DNA of 64,000 bases from Bifiguratus adelaidae (GCA_002261195.1 MVBO01000078.1:1-64000); one strand, 5' to 3'. Positions 47,564 to 60,364 are shown, numbered from the stretch's first letter. The notes: a model not told the origin generated them from the sequence alone. Made by a program: numbers and translations.

Positions 47564-47933
47564 ATGTTTATGCCACAAGTAAGTCATGTGGACTCGAATG
47601 TCTCGATGCTTGTGTTGTTACAGTGAATGCTAATGACTGACATGTCCATGTAGCAACCCAAATTGACCGATGAAGAAAAAGCCGAGTTGAGACGCAGGAC
47701 CATGGCTAGCGTCTGGAACTTTGCTACCATCATTGTCACATTGCGATCCTGTAAGTAGCGTTTGTGCCTCGTCGAGCTCACCAAGTCGGTGCTGGTCTCG
47801 TTCGTACGCGTTGGGCCATCACCGGGGTGAATCTCGAACAAGTTGCTCATTCTCGTCTCTCTAACTCTATCCTCTTTACTTTTGACCAGTGCCTTTCCTT
47901 GTCAACTATGCAAACACGCTTCTCTCTCGCTAG
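47564..47933 (+). CDS. TOM5: Mitochondrial import receptor subunit TOM5
   Basis: Small tail-anchored subunit of the outer-membrane TOM complex. Three exons (47564-47578, 47654-47750, 47890-47933) give 51 residues, the length of human TOMM5. The pattern MFMPQQPKLTDEEKAELRRR, then ASVWNFATIIVTLRSLPFLV and NYANTLLSR lines up along its whole length with TOMM5 (PKLDPEE..., IRNF, LLRVTPF). The second intron (139 nt) is longer than usual here; I found no snoRNA boxes in it. The gene is too short and too split to stand out as an open reading frame. Confidence 0.85.
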
Positions 47934-48271
47934 ATACTACCTCCTTGACCATAGACTATGTACCATAAAAGCGCAATCCAACAAATTCCACATTTCGTGA
48001 CGTCGACGGTGGATGCAAAGCACAAGGCGTCAATCCATTGCTTTAAACCATTGTTTGGCTGTCGATGGGTCTCTTTTAGACATTGACGCTTCGTGTGCAA
48101 GATTTGAAGACATTGAGCAGAAGCATTGGCTTTGACAAGCATCATTGTCGCTAAATATCGAGCTAGTGTCCGTTTTATACCATCCATGGGCTCTTCTTGA
48201 GACGGTCAGGTGAACCTTTGCCAACGCGTCAACAGAGTATGCACTATATCCTCTTATATGCTTAAGGTGCC
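47934..48271. other. Intergenic interval between TOM5 and RNF220, no gene seen
   Basis: 338 bp without convincing coding content or repeats. Confidence 0.4.
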
Positions 48272-49602
48272 ATGGAGACGATAGAGTAAGTATTCATAGT
48301 CTTTTCTGTTGACATCGCTAAAGCTCATTCCGCTGCCTCTAGTCGAGACAGCGGCGAACCAGCCGCCAAGCGAGGCAAGTCTCACAGCGCGCTAACTTAA
48401 TAAAATCATGCTGACCGCGTTCATCTTAGCCAAGAAATCCACTGCCAAGTGTCCCATATGTAAGGAATCGCTTCCACAAGGCAAATATGATCTTCATTAT
48501 CAGTGGGAAGTGGCGAGGCTGGATGAGTTGTATCACGAACAGGGACCTAGCAGCAAGTAAGTGGTAGTGGAATGGTATTCCCCAAAGAGAGTCAATTCAT
48601 GCAAGGATGCTGTAGGTCAGCTGGAAAACGATCCGCGGCAGTGTCTGCCGCCAAGGCCATGGGCAACCATAAAAGATCAATGACGGGTCCAGAAGCCGTT
48701 TTGGACAAGGTGCGCGCCAACCGAAGCAAGCGACGATCGCGACTGGGAGATCTCGAGTCAAGGAAATTGTCATTAGGTACGTCTTAACCACGCTGTCGAT
48801 GCTCGATTGCCTCCTGGCTGATCCAGACAAACTTTTCGTAGGCAACCCTGCTGCTCCAACGCAGCAATGTCCGTTATGCCAACATCCTTTGTATGGAGAC
48901 GATGTCGAAATCAATCTACACATTGACAAGTGCCTGGAAAATGGAGGCCAAGGATCCAAGATTGCCACAGAACCTACCAGTGGCGATATCTCGGCCTTGT
49001 CGCCTGAGGATGATGGCGGTTGGGACGAATACGAATGGGCTGGTGAAATGCGGGTTAGAGCAACCGCATTTATGGAGGGTGGATATGGCGCAGCTGGTTT
49101 CGCACTTTCGAAAAAGGACGCTACCGACATTGACGACGATGTCGAGGTGGAAGGCGATGACGCTTTAGAATACGGAGAACCGCAGTTTTCAGAACGAGAT
49201 CTAATTCGACCACAGGAGGAAGATGAGAATGAGGATACAGCCGCCTACCGAGAAATGGTGTATGGTGAAAGCAGCACGAAATCATCCCCCGCATCCTCCT
49301 CTCGACACAAAGACAAAGCCATCAAATCCGAAACCCACCCATCCCCAGACATTGCGCCCAACATGCAATCCAAACTCATTATTGAATCTCTCAAGGCCAG
49401 AATCCATGAGCTCGAAAACGAGACGCGTTCAGTACCGAAATGTCTGGTATGCCTTGAACCCTTCAAATCCCCCGTGACATCAATCATATGCTGGCATGTC
49501 CATTGTCAAGAGTGCTGGCTGCATACCCTGGGCACCAAAAAGTTATGCCCTCAATGCCAAAGAATCACCGCAGCATCCGATCTTCGGCGTGTATATCTGT
49601 AA
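48272..49602 (+). CDS. RING E3 ubiquitin ligase, RNF220 family
   Basis: E3 ligase expected to transfer ubiquitin from an E2. Five exons (48272-48285, 48343-48374, 48430-48556, 48616-48776, 48842-49602) give 364 residues. Two N-terminal zinc-binding modules are seen: CPICKESLPQGKYDLHYQWE and CPLCQHPLYGDDVEINLHID, the latter ending in KC. A coiled-coil stretch (SLKARIHELENETR) precedes the C-terminal RING: CLVCLEPFKSPVTSIICWHV, HCQECWL and CPQCQRITAASDLRRVYL. This is the RNF220 layout, including the RRVYL end. The second intron has a GC donor (GCAAGT at 48375). In animals RNF220 stabilises beta-catenin and ubiquitinates Sin3B; the fungal role is unknown. Confidence 0.9.
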
Positions 49603-49709
49603 TCTCATAAAGGCCATTGTCCTCATTCGATTTTGCCTACGTCATTCATTTAGGTCATTTTGCGCAAACGTAAGCTCTTGCACGTTTTCTGTTCTTCCTC
49701 TTGGTTGAC

Positions 49710-51155
49710 ATGGTATGTACAGAGCGCATAGACTGGCTTATAGACGCAATGACTGACGCATGTACACAGAAACTTTGGGTAAAGACACTACAGCAACAAC
49801 GATTTGCCTTGGAGGTGGAGCCAGAGGAGACGGTAGGTAGAGGTTTTAGGCTGGCCGGTCCTCGTGTTGTGGCGACGCAAGGATGGTCTACACGGGGAGC
49901 ATGCACTCACAGAGATATCTAGATCCTACAGGTGAAGCAAAAGGTGGAGCAAAGTCAAGGTCATGCGGTGGCTTCGCAAAAGCTTATTGCCTCAGGTGAG
50001 TGACGCACCGAAAATTGATGCACGCTTTCTGGACTCATGCCGTTCGGTGGCTATAGGCAAAATCTTGGCCGACGAAAAGACGATAGCGGACTATGGCTTG
50101 AGTGAAAAAGACTTTTTGGTCTTGATGATTACGAAACCCAAGGCTGCGCCTGCTGCCGCAGCATCTTCATCCGCCGCTCCCGCTTCTTCTCCATCTGCAT
50201 CTGTCGCTACAGTTTCAGCTCCCTCAGCAGCACCTGCTCCTGCTCCTGCCCCAGTGACGCCTGTTGGAGCTGGCGAGACCACGTCAACGGTGGCTGCGCC
50301 TGCCGATGATTCAACCACTGCCTCGGCTGCTGCTCCAACGACGACATCCGCTCCTACAGAACCGGATGCCGGCACTGGTTTTGGCTCCGCAGGTGCTCTA
50401 GTCACTGGTGCGCAATATGAAGCTGCTGTACAAAACATGATGGAAATGGGGTTTGATCGATCAGAGGTCGTCAAAGCCATGAGAGCCAGTTTTAACAATC
50501 CAGACCGGGCGGTCGAATATCTTATGACGGGTATACCAGAGCATCTCCTCCAAGAAACGCAAGCATCACCACAACCTGCTGGCGAACAAGCCTCACAGCA
50601 AACGCCTGTAAGTCCTCCCAGTGCCGGTGCCGGTGCCGCTCAACAACCTGCCGAGGGAGGCGACCAGCCTCAAAATCTCTTTGCTGCGGCCATTGCTGCT
50701 GCCCAACGTCAGCAACAAGAGCAACAACAAGAAGGTGGCAACGACCTGGAATTTTTGAGACATGAGCCCCAATTCCAACAATTGAGACAACTTGTTCAAG
50801 CCAATCCTGGACTCCTCCAGCCCGTTCTACAACAACTCAGCCAATCTAACCCTGAACTCTTGCAACGTATCAATCAGAATCAACAACAATTTTTGCAATT
50901 ATTGAACGAAACCGACGAAGGCGATGAGGGTATGGGAGGGCAAGAGCAATATATCCAGGTGACTCAAGAGGAGAAGGCGGCCATTGATAGAGTAAGTGGT
51001 GCCTTATATCCGATGCAAATACTCATGCACCTCTTTAGCTCGAAGCTCTAGGTTTCGATAGAGCCATTGTTATTGAGGCCTACTTGGCATGTGACAAGAA
51101 TGAGGAACTAGCAGCCAACTATCTCTTTGATCATGGATATGAAGATGACCAATAA
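49710..51155 (+). CDS. RAD23: UV excision repair protein RAD23 (ubiquitin receptor)
   Basis: Shuttle that binds ubiquitinated proteins and the proteasome and stabilises the XPC/Rad4 damage sensor. Five exons (49710-49712, 49770-49832, 49932-49995, 50057-50991, 51039-51155) give 393 residues. The first exon is only the ATG. The ubiquitin-like domain runs [20 protein letters not shown] to [12 protein letters not shown]. An Ala/Pro/Thr-rich linker follows. UBA1 is [20 protein letters not shown], the XPC-binding domain has [20 protein letters not shown], and UBA2 is [20 protein letters not shown] with the end FDHGYEDDQ. All four modules are intact. Confidence 0.96.
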
Positions 51156-51316
51156 AGACAAACCATCCAGAGTGGCTGATCATGGAACGATGACTGTCCG
51201 TGCCTAAACAGCGATCGCGCGAGTCCTTCCATTTATGGCCATCGATCCGCGCTTATAAAGCTTCAAGCTCCATGCTTCGGCTTCTTTCTCGATGTACTTT
51301 GACTCGCTCGTTCACC

Positions 51317-52203
51317 ATGGATAGACCTCCGTTTGACAAGACCAAGACATTTACCTTGACGCAGACACCAGAGCCTACCTGGACACCTGGGTCAGCACCT
51401 TCAAGCCATGCCGAGGCAGAGACAGTCGCCATGGACCCTCTCACCATGGAGCCTGTCAATGTCTACAAGTTGGTCATTGGGGGTATTGTAGGTGGAATGG
51501 CCCATCGCTTGATGTCACGCTTTAGACTCACATTGACGTCTCTAGACACCCCGACCCATTGCCTTTGTCTCGTCCCAAGATAAGGACGGAAACCAGAATC
51601 TCGCTCCTTTTTCGTATTTCAATGCCGCCGCGCATGATCCTCCCACCATAATGTTTTCCGTCGCCAATGCTGGACCGGATAAACTCAAGGATACGGCGGC
51701 TAACATCATTGAAACCGGTGAATTTACCGTCAATATCATCAATGAGTGGTTCCTCGAGTAAGTGCGATGTATGTCGCCAACATCGATGTGCTTAGTCATC
51801 TGGATACAGACGAGCCAACTATACCGCTATCGATGCACCTCATGACAAGAGTGAATGGACCATGTCTGGATTGACCAAAGTCCCTTCCCAACGCGTCAAA
51901 CCCCCTCGCGTGGCCGAATCCTCCTATCAGATGGAATGCCAACTTTTGCATCATTACCCATTGATATCCGATCGCCATGGCAAGCACACACATACTATTA
52001 TTATTGGCAAGGTCCTTTTGTTCCATTTGCACAAGGATATCGTCAATCTCGAGAATTCGCATATCGATATGGCTAAACATCGAGTGGTCAGTCGATTGGG
52101 AGGTGTCATGTATGGTAGAACCACCGAGGGATATGAGCTTCCTAGACCCAAATGGGACAAGGAAAAGGACAAGTTGGAGAAGGAATTGGATGGCAAGTTG
52201 TAA
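51317..52203 (+). CDS. Flavin reductase-like (FMN-binding split barrel) protein
   Basis: Predicted FMN-binding oxidoreductase of the flavoredoxin/DIM6 group. Three exons (51317-51487, 51546-51757, 51810-52203) give 258 residues. Typical sequence includes VYKLVIGGITPRPIAFVSS, DGNQNLAPFSYFNAAAHDPP, then FTVNIINEWFLERAN and GRTTEGYELPRPKW. Fungal relatives of this length exist as uncharacterised proteins. Reaction and electron partner are unknown. A (GA)n tract of about 13 nt follows the stop. Confidence 0.88.
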
Positions 52204-52348
52204 TAAGAGAGAGAGAGAGTTCGTAGACCATCTTTAGATGATAGGTAGAGGTAGAATGGAGAAGTGCGGAAGAGGAACAGTGTCAACGGCTGCAATATGG
52301 TCTTGTTTGTTGCCTTTAAGGGTGTTGCCATTTTCCTTTTTTGACGTC

Positions 52349-53624
52349 ATGAGCATGTTGCGAGCAGGATCCCGATTACGGTCTCGTTTCACACCCATCC
52401 GTCAACGTCACTATGGTACTCGAACGGTCCCCATCAAGATACCAGTCCTTCCCATTGCACTGATTGGATCAGGATGAGCTTGTCTCGGCGTCGGCTTGTA
52501 TCAATACTACACCTCCGATATACAAAAGTATCCAGCTCCTATTCGCGCTGATCTACGCAAGGGTCTCTATTATCAAAACTATGGCAAGGATCCCGATTTG
52601 GCGGTACGGTATTATCAACGAGCGCTGGAGGAAGCCTTGACGTCGGATGCCTTGGAAGCGCACTCGGCGCATGTGACGGGGATCATGATTCAATTGGGGG
52701 CCTTGTTGGCGGAAATGAAACAGACGGAGCAGGCGATTGGTGTGCTAGAAAAGGCCTTTGATGCGATTGTGACGCATACAGGGACATCGATTGCCGATGT
52801 GGAAGAAAAGAGGGATCCTTTGACGGCCCCGACGGTGTTGGATGAAACGGAACGGATCAAGGCGATTGGACTGGCGCAAAAGCTAGGTGACTTGTATGTG
52901 TTGGCGGGACAAGACGACAAGGCGGAGCAGTATTATGTCTGGTCAGTGGAACAATTGCTCAAACCCCAAGATAAGGATTCGGTGATCACCCATTCAGAAT
53001 TGCCAAGGTCCACGTTTAATTTCGATCAATTGCCGCCTTGGATGACGAAGACAGACTTGGGTGCAAGCTTGGAGGCCTTGGCGGCCTTTTATTCCAAGCG
53101 AGGACAGTACAGGTAAGGAAAGGCCGGGTGATGGAAGGCATTTAGCCTGCGCTCTGACGAGTTGCGTTTGTTGCCCTGTTATTCAGCTACGCATTACCCC
53201 TCTATCTTCGAGCCCTTTCCCTCTTTCCGACACCCGATGCAAGTTGCCATGCCTTGGTCCTCATGTGCAATCTCTCCGAAGTATTTGCGGGGATGGGGAA
53301 TTTGGAGGAAGCGGAACGATGGGCTCAAAAGGGTATCGAAGTCACGTCCAATCCCAATGTCGGAAAGACTACCGGTGATCGACCTGAATGTGACGAAAGT
53401 TGCGGTGTGATGCTCTTTAACTTGGGCATGATTAAAGAGGTACGTTTCATTAATTTCTCCTTTAACATACATTGACATTGACGTGAGCTCAGCTTTCCAA
53501 CGATACTCAAGGCGCCATTGCGTACTACGAAAAGGCACGACAACATGGAAAAGCCTTCAAATTGCCCGAATGCGTACAACAAGCAGATAAGGCCTTGAAG
53601 CGCGTCCGCTTTAGAACGACATGA
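52349..53624 (+). CDS. Mitochondrial TPR protein, Mgr3-like, with an in-frame UGA in its membrane segment
   Basis: Probable mitochondrial inner-membrane TPR protein like yeast Mgr3, an adaptor of the i-AAA protease. Three exons (52349-53112, 53187-53439, 53493-53624) sum to 383 codons. An Arg-rich presequence (MLRAGSRLRSRFTPIRQRHY) is followed by a hydrophobic stretch LPIALIGSG, a TGA codon (52475-52477), then ACLGVGLYQYYTSDIQKYPA in the same frame. TPR helices follow (YYQNYGKDPDLAVRYYQRAL, QAIGVLEKAFDAIV, LGDLYVLAGQDDKAEQYYVW, GAIAYYEKARQHGKAF). No splice signals surround the TGA. The rest is undamaged. It may be a sequencing error, read-through, or a recent lesion; no selenocysteine context was examined in detail. 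Confidence 0.78.
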
Positions 53625-53676
53625 GATTTTGTATAGTATAATACGTACACTTCATTTCCATAGGGCGATCCTCGCA

Positions 53677-55871
53677 CTACCTCATTTCATTCATCGTCAC
53701 CGGTTTGCCCACCTTCTTGCCCACCTTCTTGCCCTTTTCTTCATTCTTGTCGCTCCATTGATCCAGGTCGCCGGCATCAAAGTATCCATACCCCGCCATC
53801 ATGCTCACTTCTTGCTCCATGGTAGCACGGTACTGACGCGAAGATACACCGGCCGGGTACTTTTCACGCAAGAGGAGGGATTGGATTTCGAGGAGGTAAT
53901 CGTGAATGGTTCTAATGAAGCGTTCTGTTTGACGATGCTTTGAAGACACACAGAGCTGGCAAAAGAAATGTGTATCAGCCTCATGAGCTTGGAAACAGAG
54001 TGCCTAACTTACCGCAATGCCCTCATCCTTGATAATATAGCCAATACCAAATCCACTACTGACCACGGGTCCAAACCCAAACATGCGCAAAGCGGGATTG
54101 CCACAATTCGACGTCGAGAGAATAGAAGCATTCAGGGTTGCGTATCCCCCGTCTGTAAAGATGGCAGGTTTCTTTGCACCGTCACGCGAATGTAGACGAT
54201 GCCAGAGACATTCGAGCGCGTACAAGTGTCGGTCGACGCCCAATCCTTTGGACGCCAGCTGGGTAAGCTTGGTATGCTTGGCTGCTGCTTTTCGCAAGGT
54301 GGAAATCTTCTTGTCCATTGGTTGATCGGAGCAAAAGGTCTTGACAAAGTCCACCACCTCCGAGGTGACGGTTCGGATGGCCTCTGTGCGACCGTGTAGA
54401 AACGCCTTGGTCATGGCTGGTTCGTAGGTAGACTCTACTTTGCCATAGAGGCCATAATAAGCTGCCTGGAAGGCCATCTGTACAAAGGCATCGGGACTAA
54501 ACTTCATACTTGTGATAAAGTTCTTGCCATACTCTTCAAATTCCAAGATTTCCAATTCGTTCTGCAAGATGAGATCCGAGAGCCGAGTTTCTGCGAACCG
54601 AATACCGAGTCTGAGTTCGTTGTTGAGATTCCATTCAATCTTGAGGGGATTGGGGTCGGACACGGATACCGATGACTTGTGTCGGTTATCGGCATCATTA
54701 CTACCCTTGGAATGAAATAGGGATTTCGTCTGCGAATTGATGGTTTGCGCAAAACGTAGGATAGTGTCGGTATAAATGTCAGAGACGAAGCGAAGGACCG
54801 TGTGGCCGTCCACACCGGTATGCTCAAAGTTGATTCCTGCAGACCCATTCTCGCATACAATGATTTGAAGCTTGTCGTACCATCGGTTGGTGCACGTTCC
54901 AATCTGAACGCCTGCTTGAATATTGTACGTTCCACACAACATGTTGGTCGCAAGCTCGGTTGTGCTCTTAGGTGCAACATGATCCAAACAAACAATAAAT
55001 AACGCAGAATCCACCACACTAAGCGCGTCGCGGTTCTCATCCGTCGAGTTGAGGACCTTGCGCAAACCAGCCCAAATCTTTCGATTCTCTGTCGTCAGCA
55101 CGCCAACAGCTCCCTTGGCAATCTCATTGATTGGCGTTTTGGCAGCATCTTCCTTGATCGCTCGTAGGTTTTGCACAATATCACGATTGGACAGGCAAGG
55201 CTTGCCGTTCTCATCAAAGACCTCAAAATGATAGAATTGCGAATGGACCAAGACGACTATATGCCGGGAATTGTCCGAGGTACTCATCATGCATCCGTTA
55301 TGCGTCGGAAGCCGTGATGTACCAAACAGGCGAGTAAACTGCGACATATCCAATGGTATGCCCTTGATCACATCGGGTTCCATCGCCTTATCGCGAAGCG
55401 CCGAAACGAACTTCAACGTAGAGACGATCAGTGACGCCGCTCGGACGACTTGGTCGTTACGTTGAGGCGTAGGATCATCCTCCAGAAGGAAGAAGGGGTT
55501 CAGGTTGAGAACGACAGGGTCGGTATAGGACAGATAACTGTCGTACCAAAACTCTTCGATATAGGATGACTTTGTGTCAGCATATTCGGTGAGTTTCTCT
55601 TGCAGTTCAGGACCTTCATTGGCAAGGAACTCTATGGCAGCAGCTTCCGTTTCTGCATGTTCATCTGCATCCTGTCACTCCATGAGGGATAGGTCATAGA
55701 CGTGCCGTTTATCCTTACCTGGAAGGGAGCGACAGCCGCTAGGTAGCGTTGTATCGTGTCCGCAAGCGGAGGTATGGGTAAGCGCGGCAAGCTATCCTGA
55801 TACTTGAAGGTCAGACCCCCTTCTGGGTCATCCGATACCGGCGACAGAGACGTGTTGTTGGACAGAGGCAT
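53677..55871 (-). CDS. Carnitine O-acetyltransferase
   Basis: Transfers acetyl groups between CoA and carnitine so that acetyl units can cross organelle membranes. Three exons (55871-55719, 55671-54013, 53955-53677) give 696 residues. The family start LPRLPIPPLADTIQRYLAAV is clear. FFLLEDDPTPQRNDQVVRAA and FGTSRLPTHNGCMMST lie in the N-domain. The catalytic His is in FEHTGVDGHTVLRF, and MTKAFLHGRTEAIRTVTSE carries the carnitine-binding Arg/Thr motif. No presequence or SKL end is obvious, so it fits the cytosolic or outer-membrane Yat1/Yat2 group better than Cat2. Its stop is 52 bp from that of the convergent TPR gene. Confidence 0.95.
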
Positions 55872-56038
55872 GTGAACAGAAGACTAGAAGCCAAGAAGCG
55901 TTCCATTTTCCCCCGCATTTCGTCTCGACAGATTATCTTTATTAATTAAAATAGGAGTTCCAGGTCTCGAGATTCACGAGGAAGCCAAAGAGATCAGACA
56001 TCTTGGAGCCCATCTAAAGAAGGAATAAGAGGCTAGAA

Positions 56039-59000
56039 TTAGTTGCGATAGCGGCTTACCTTGGTCAACTCGCGCACAATCTCTTCCATCATGGCAATAA
56101 AGGCATAATAGGAGATGTATTTTCCATCATCTTGTAGTAGACGCCGTTCTCGGACCACCGGGAGATCCCGAATCTTGTGCATTAACCTTTTCCAGCTTTG
56201 TTGAGCAGGCGGTAAGCCTGGTGGTAGCGGCGTTTTGAGTTTCAAAGCGCTGGCGAGGGTGTAAAAGAAGAGGAGGACATTTTGCATCATTTCACGCCTT
56301 TCCGCATTGACTGGCAGTATGAAGTCACGGTGGACTTCAACGTTCATGGCCGGTGATCGAGACAAGGCAATTCGCATGGATGTGAAGCGATCCAGGATGT
56401 TTTGACATGAAGTAAGTAGCGCATTATAGGTTTCGGTAGGAAATGGACCTTTGAAGCGCGGTTCATGGGGCGTTTCCTCGAGGAGGGCACGCAACCGGAG
56501 TAGATCGACTTGTATTTCGCGTTCCAGTTGCCGTAATGCTTCTCGAGCCAGCTCAGCTTCTTGTTCCACAGTGACGGCCACCATATTATCGGATTCAGAG
56601 GTACCCCGCCCGACGGACTGCTGTCCTACCTTATGCGATTGAATGGCGACATGCTGATTGTACAACCATGCCAGATTGAGCAATAGATTAGACAAGCCTT
56701 CGCGAAGCTCTTCTCGAGCCCTGTATGGCCATATCCAGTACGTAACAGCCACGCCTGTGAGCACACCGATGCTGATGGCGATCAATCGATGTACGGCAAG
56801 ATCGGTGATGCTGTAGTCCTCCACATCGCGGTAATTGTAAGAGCGTAGCATCGTCAAATTGTATGCCAAGAGGGTCATCCTTCCCATTTTTGGGTTATAA
56901 GACGCACAGAAGACGTACCAAAAGTTGGGTATCGAAAACAGGAAGGTCAGGATGGGAAGAGCGATGGAATTGCCTGGGAATAGAAGCCAAAAGGCGACGG
57001 CTGTGTAGCATCCAATTATAGTGGAGATGATGCGATAGACTGCTGATGACTGAGTACCACCGATCGTTGGCGTCATGACAACCATAAGCTAGCGAGCGCA
57101 TGAGCACAGCCGCATCAACAATTCAAAGTGATACTTGCCGTAATTAGACACCACTCCATCCGATATTCACGGAAAATAGCCTTGGTGCTGTCTATGAAAG
57201 CCGGTGTGGCGACAAGCATGATGGCTAGACTTGTCTTGAGCGCATACTTCACAGTGTATGATTTCAGGCTCTCTGCATAAGACCAAAAATATCGAATGTA
57301 TCGAGAGATCTTGTTGCCAGGAACCGGTGTATGAAGTGTTTCTGGCATATGCCTCTGGTTGGGAATAAACTTGGCGTTGTTTGTTATTGGAAGCGCAACC
57401 TGGAGAGTTGACGCTGCTAACAAAGTTGATCATAAGCTCATGGAAGGCTATTACCAGACTTACTTATGGCATCCGCGATATGCTGCATTTCATCGGCATG
57501 TTTAGTTTTGCGGGATTGGCGATACTTGCCCACCTGGCGTTTCCACTCTTGAGACCTGTCGCGGAACAATGCCATGGGTGAGGTGAGGAAATCAAATGAC
57601 GAATATTGCTCCTCTTCACTTTCGTAGAGATCCCGTACTTCTTCTACCAGAACCAAAAGTTCTCGCGCAAATTGTTCGAAACAAAATACAAAGTAATATA
57701 CCAAGAATACTTGCTCGCCCGGTCCAGTTTCGTAGGGTTGGCTGACCCGCACGTCTTCCAATCCATCCACTTTGACCGCGGTATCATTCGTTGGTGTATT
57801 TGCCGCTGATAGTTGTTGCTTGTACATGGCGGCAATAGCTTCCTCGTGTGTGTTTTCGAATAACTCGATTGCCTTGGCGAGATTCGAATGTAATTGTTGC
57901 AAGGAAGGCGTGTCTGTTGGTTCCGTACGCGTCTTGAGGCAGCAATGATGAAGTATCCACTCCAATGAAGTCTCTTGTGGTTTTATCAAACGTTCAAGAT
58001 GCATAAGAGTGCGTTTGCAAGTATAACCCAATGACTTCATGGATGGACCTATCCCCGCCAGAAACTCAATCAATCCGCTCGCATCTTTGAGAGAAGAATT
58101 TGACGCAACAGAACCCAATCTGCCTTCAGCTTGGGCAGCTGACACCTCGTCGGCCGGTCTCTTCGGTCTTGAATTGGGAAAGGCGCCATGCTCCTCGTCT
58201 TCCACATCTTCCACAATGGTGTGCATATTTGATTTTGGTGGAGAGGCTTTAATGGTCGACCGCCGCCTGATTTCCTTTTGCATCTCATCTTGAAACTTTC
58301 GTCTTGTGTAGCCGGCTCTAATATTGTATGTCTCTTCTCTTTCGGTGCCCGGTTTTTTGCGCGCTTCAGGCGCTTTCGGATCTGACGACATTTTGCGAGT
58401 TAACCGTTCCATTCTTTTGCTGACGGACCGGCGTTGCCGTTGCGCTTCCTCAAGGACTTCGGGCGATAGATCCTCTTCCTTTAGCAGTTCGAATTGCACG
58501 CCACAACTACTTCTCAAACCACCGACATGTTGTGCAAGTCGTTGCAAGCTGTCCACAACTTCGCCATAATCCTTGCACTTTGACCACGTATCCAGCTGCA
58601 TGATCTCTAGCTTGGCTTCGATGAGAGACTTTTCCATTGCAGTGAACGAAGCGTGGTGATCCTTGATAGCTTGTTGCAAGTTATCATTCGCCATGAATTG
58701 AGGGAGATCGGTGTCCAGAAGAAAAGTTTTCGTTAAAAGCTTCAATAATAGACGAAAAGATGCCAAGGATTTTGCGATGTCGTCTCTGCAATCCAAATGT
58801 GAACGGATATCATGGCTTAAAGACTGCGAGACTTACTGCAACTGTCTGCCGGCTGACTTGGGTAGGAACAGGAAACAGGTGACTACTGAGATAAGAAGAC
58901 CGATTCCGACAGCCAAGGAAATGCCCTCGATACGGTCGGTTGAGAATTCGCCAGCCGATTCGCTGCCTTCCTTAACGATGACCGTGAATAAAATAAGAGC

Positions 59001-60070
59001 GCTTATCGATGCACCTGTTACGGGATTAGAATTACCCATAAGATGCAAGCCCAACGACGGATTTACCTGTATTGAAGGATGGCCGGTCAAAGTAGACTTT
59101 TGAAAGCTGAATCAAAAATGTTGAACCCCCTAGCCAGAAGACCAAGCTGACAAAATGTGCCCAATTCGCAGCGTCTCGTTCGTATAATGCCAATGTAGAG
59201 AGCATGCTTAAGCATGAAATAATGACTCCAAAGATGAAGTACAAGAAGGCGACTGAGATTGCCTCCACCATCCCTCCCAATGTTTTCGCAGGATGAAACC
59301 ATACACTGGCCGTTGCGATCATGTGCGAACTAGTAGCACTGTCACCCAGAAGAGCGTTGAGCGCTGGAATCCACGTAAACATGCACGCTAACGCATAAGC
59401 AATGCAGCATTTGATGATGCTCTCTTGCGCCGATGAAAGTGTTAGAACCGTCAAATTTTGAATCGGAAAGTATTGTTGGATCCAACGCTGAAAAGGTGTC
59501 AAGGGAGTGTCGATCTCCTCATCGTCCGAATCCGAGTCGCTCGAGGAAGCACCATCACCGTATTTCCGTCTATGACCCTGCCCAAGCAAGGGTGTGTTTT
59601 CGGAGGCATTGTATTGGCTAGATGATAACCGGTAAGGAAAATATCAGCAGACGCACGAAAGCGAGGGGATGGGCTCACCTCCTACGGCTTCTCACAAGAT
59701 CCAAATCAGGCAGTGTTGACAAGGATACCGAGCGATATTGGCTAGTTCCATCATCGAGGACGACTTCGACTCGACCGTAGTGAGGAAATTGTTGGAACAC
59801 TTCTGTTTGCTGCTGACTCTCAGGAGACGCAGACATGATAGGCTGACTTGGGCTATAACCGTCAAAGTAATCTGTCATTTCAGGCTGCTGAGCAGGTGTG
59901 TTGACATCTTCAGAAGGCTGGTACTCCGACTCAGCCCGAAGGAATGCCTTCCAGCCGCTGTCGACCTCAAGACCGTCGCTGTTGTTCTGCTCTACCGGCT
60001 GCGCAGTGTCTGCGCTTTGCGGTTCGCTTTCCAAAGTACCAGTGTAGGACCGCGTGTGCGGAACTGACAT
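56039..60070 (-). CDS. Aromatic acid exporter / fusaric acid resistance-like membrane protein (ArAE_2, DUF2421; BRE4-like)
   Basis: Large transporter-like protein with two membrane halves. The N-terminal 130 residues are polar. Next comes IQNLTVLTLSSAQESIIKCC and a first set of about six helices (YALACMFTWIPALNALL, SVAFLYFIFGVIISCL, ISLAVGIGLLISVVTCFLFL). A central cytosolic region with long charged helices follows (about 57440-58796). The second half begins near 57420 with AESLKSYTVKYALKTSLAIM, then ISTIIGCYTAVAFWLLFP and IAISIGVLTGVAVTYWIWPY. This is the layout of fungal Bre4 and related proteins linked to brefeldin A sensitivity. Several introns are present, not all placed. The carnitine acetyltransferase gene starts 167 bp downstream on the same strand. 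Confidence 0.88.
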
Positions 60071-60364
60071 GCCGAAATTTCAAGCAACCATAAGACGCGT
60101 GGACGGGACTTAATTGGGACACGACGATGACCTTTTATAGACAGGACAAGCAATCTTACTTTTGAGAGTTCCAATGCACCTTTGCTTCCAGGGGCCTTCG
60201 GAAACAGCCACGATGCTCGCAAAGTTTGCCGATGCCTTGAAGGTAGAGATGGAAGGCGGGATAGGATATGGTAAGGGCACACTGTCATCTATCCGCACAT
60301 GGGCTGTCGGCGGGGATCAGCCAATCTGATTTTACTCCTGCGACAGGCGAACTTGGAACGACAG

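Noticed and set aside
49563-51155. XPF and RAD23 as parts of a repair gene cluster
   Set aside because: They are about 40 kb apart with unrelated genes between; co-occurrence is not evidence of clustering.
52205-52219. GA-dinucleotide run after the flavin-reductase gene
   Set aside because: A short simple repeat with no sign of function.
52475-52477. UGA as a selenocysteine codon or as a reassigned codon
   Set aside because: It lies in a hydrophobic helix with no catalytic role, and TGA serves as a true stop in several genes of the window. No SECIS search could be made.
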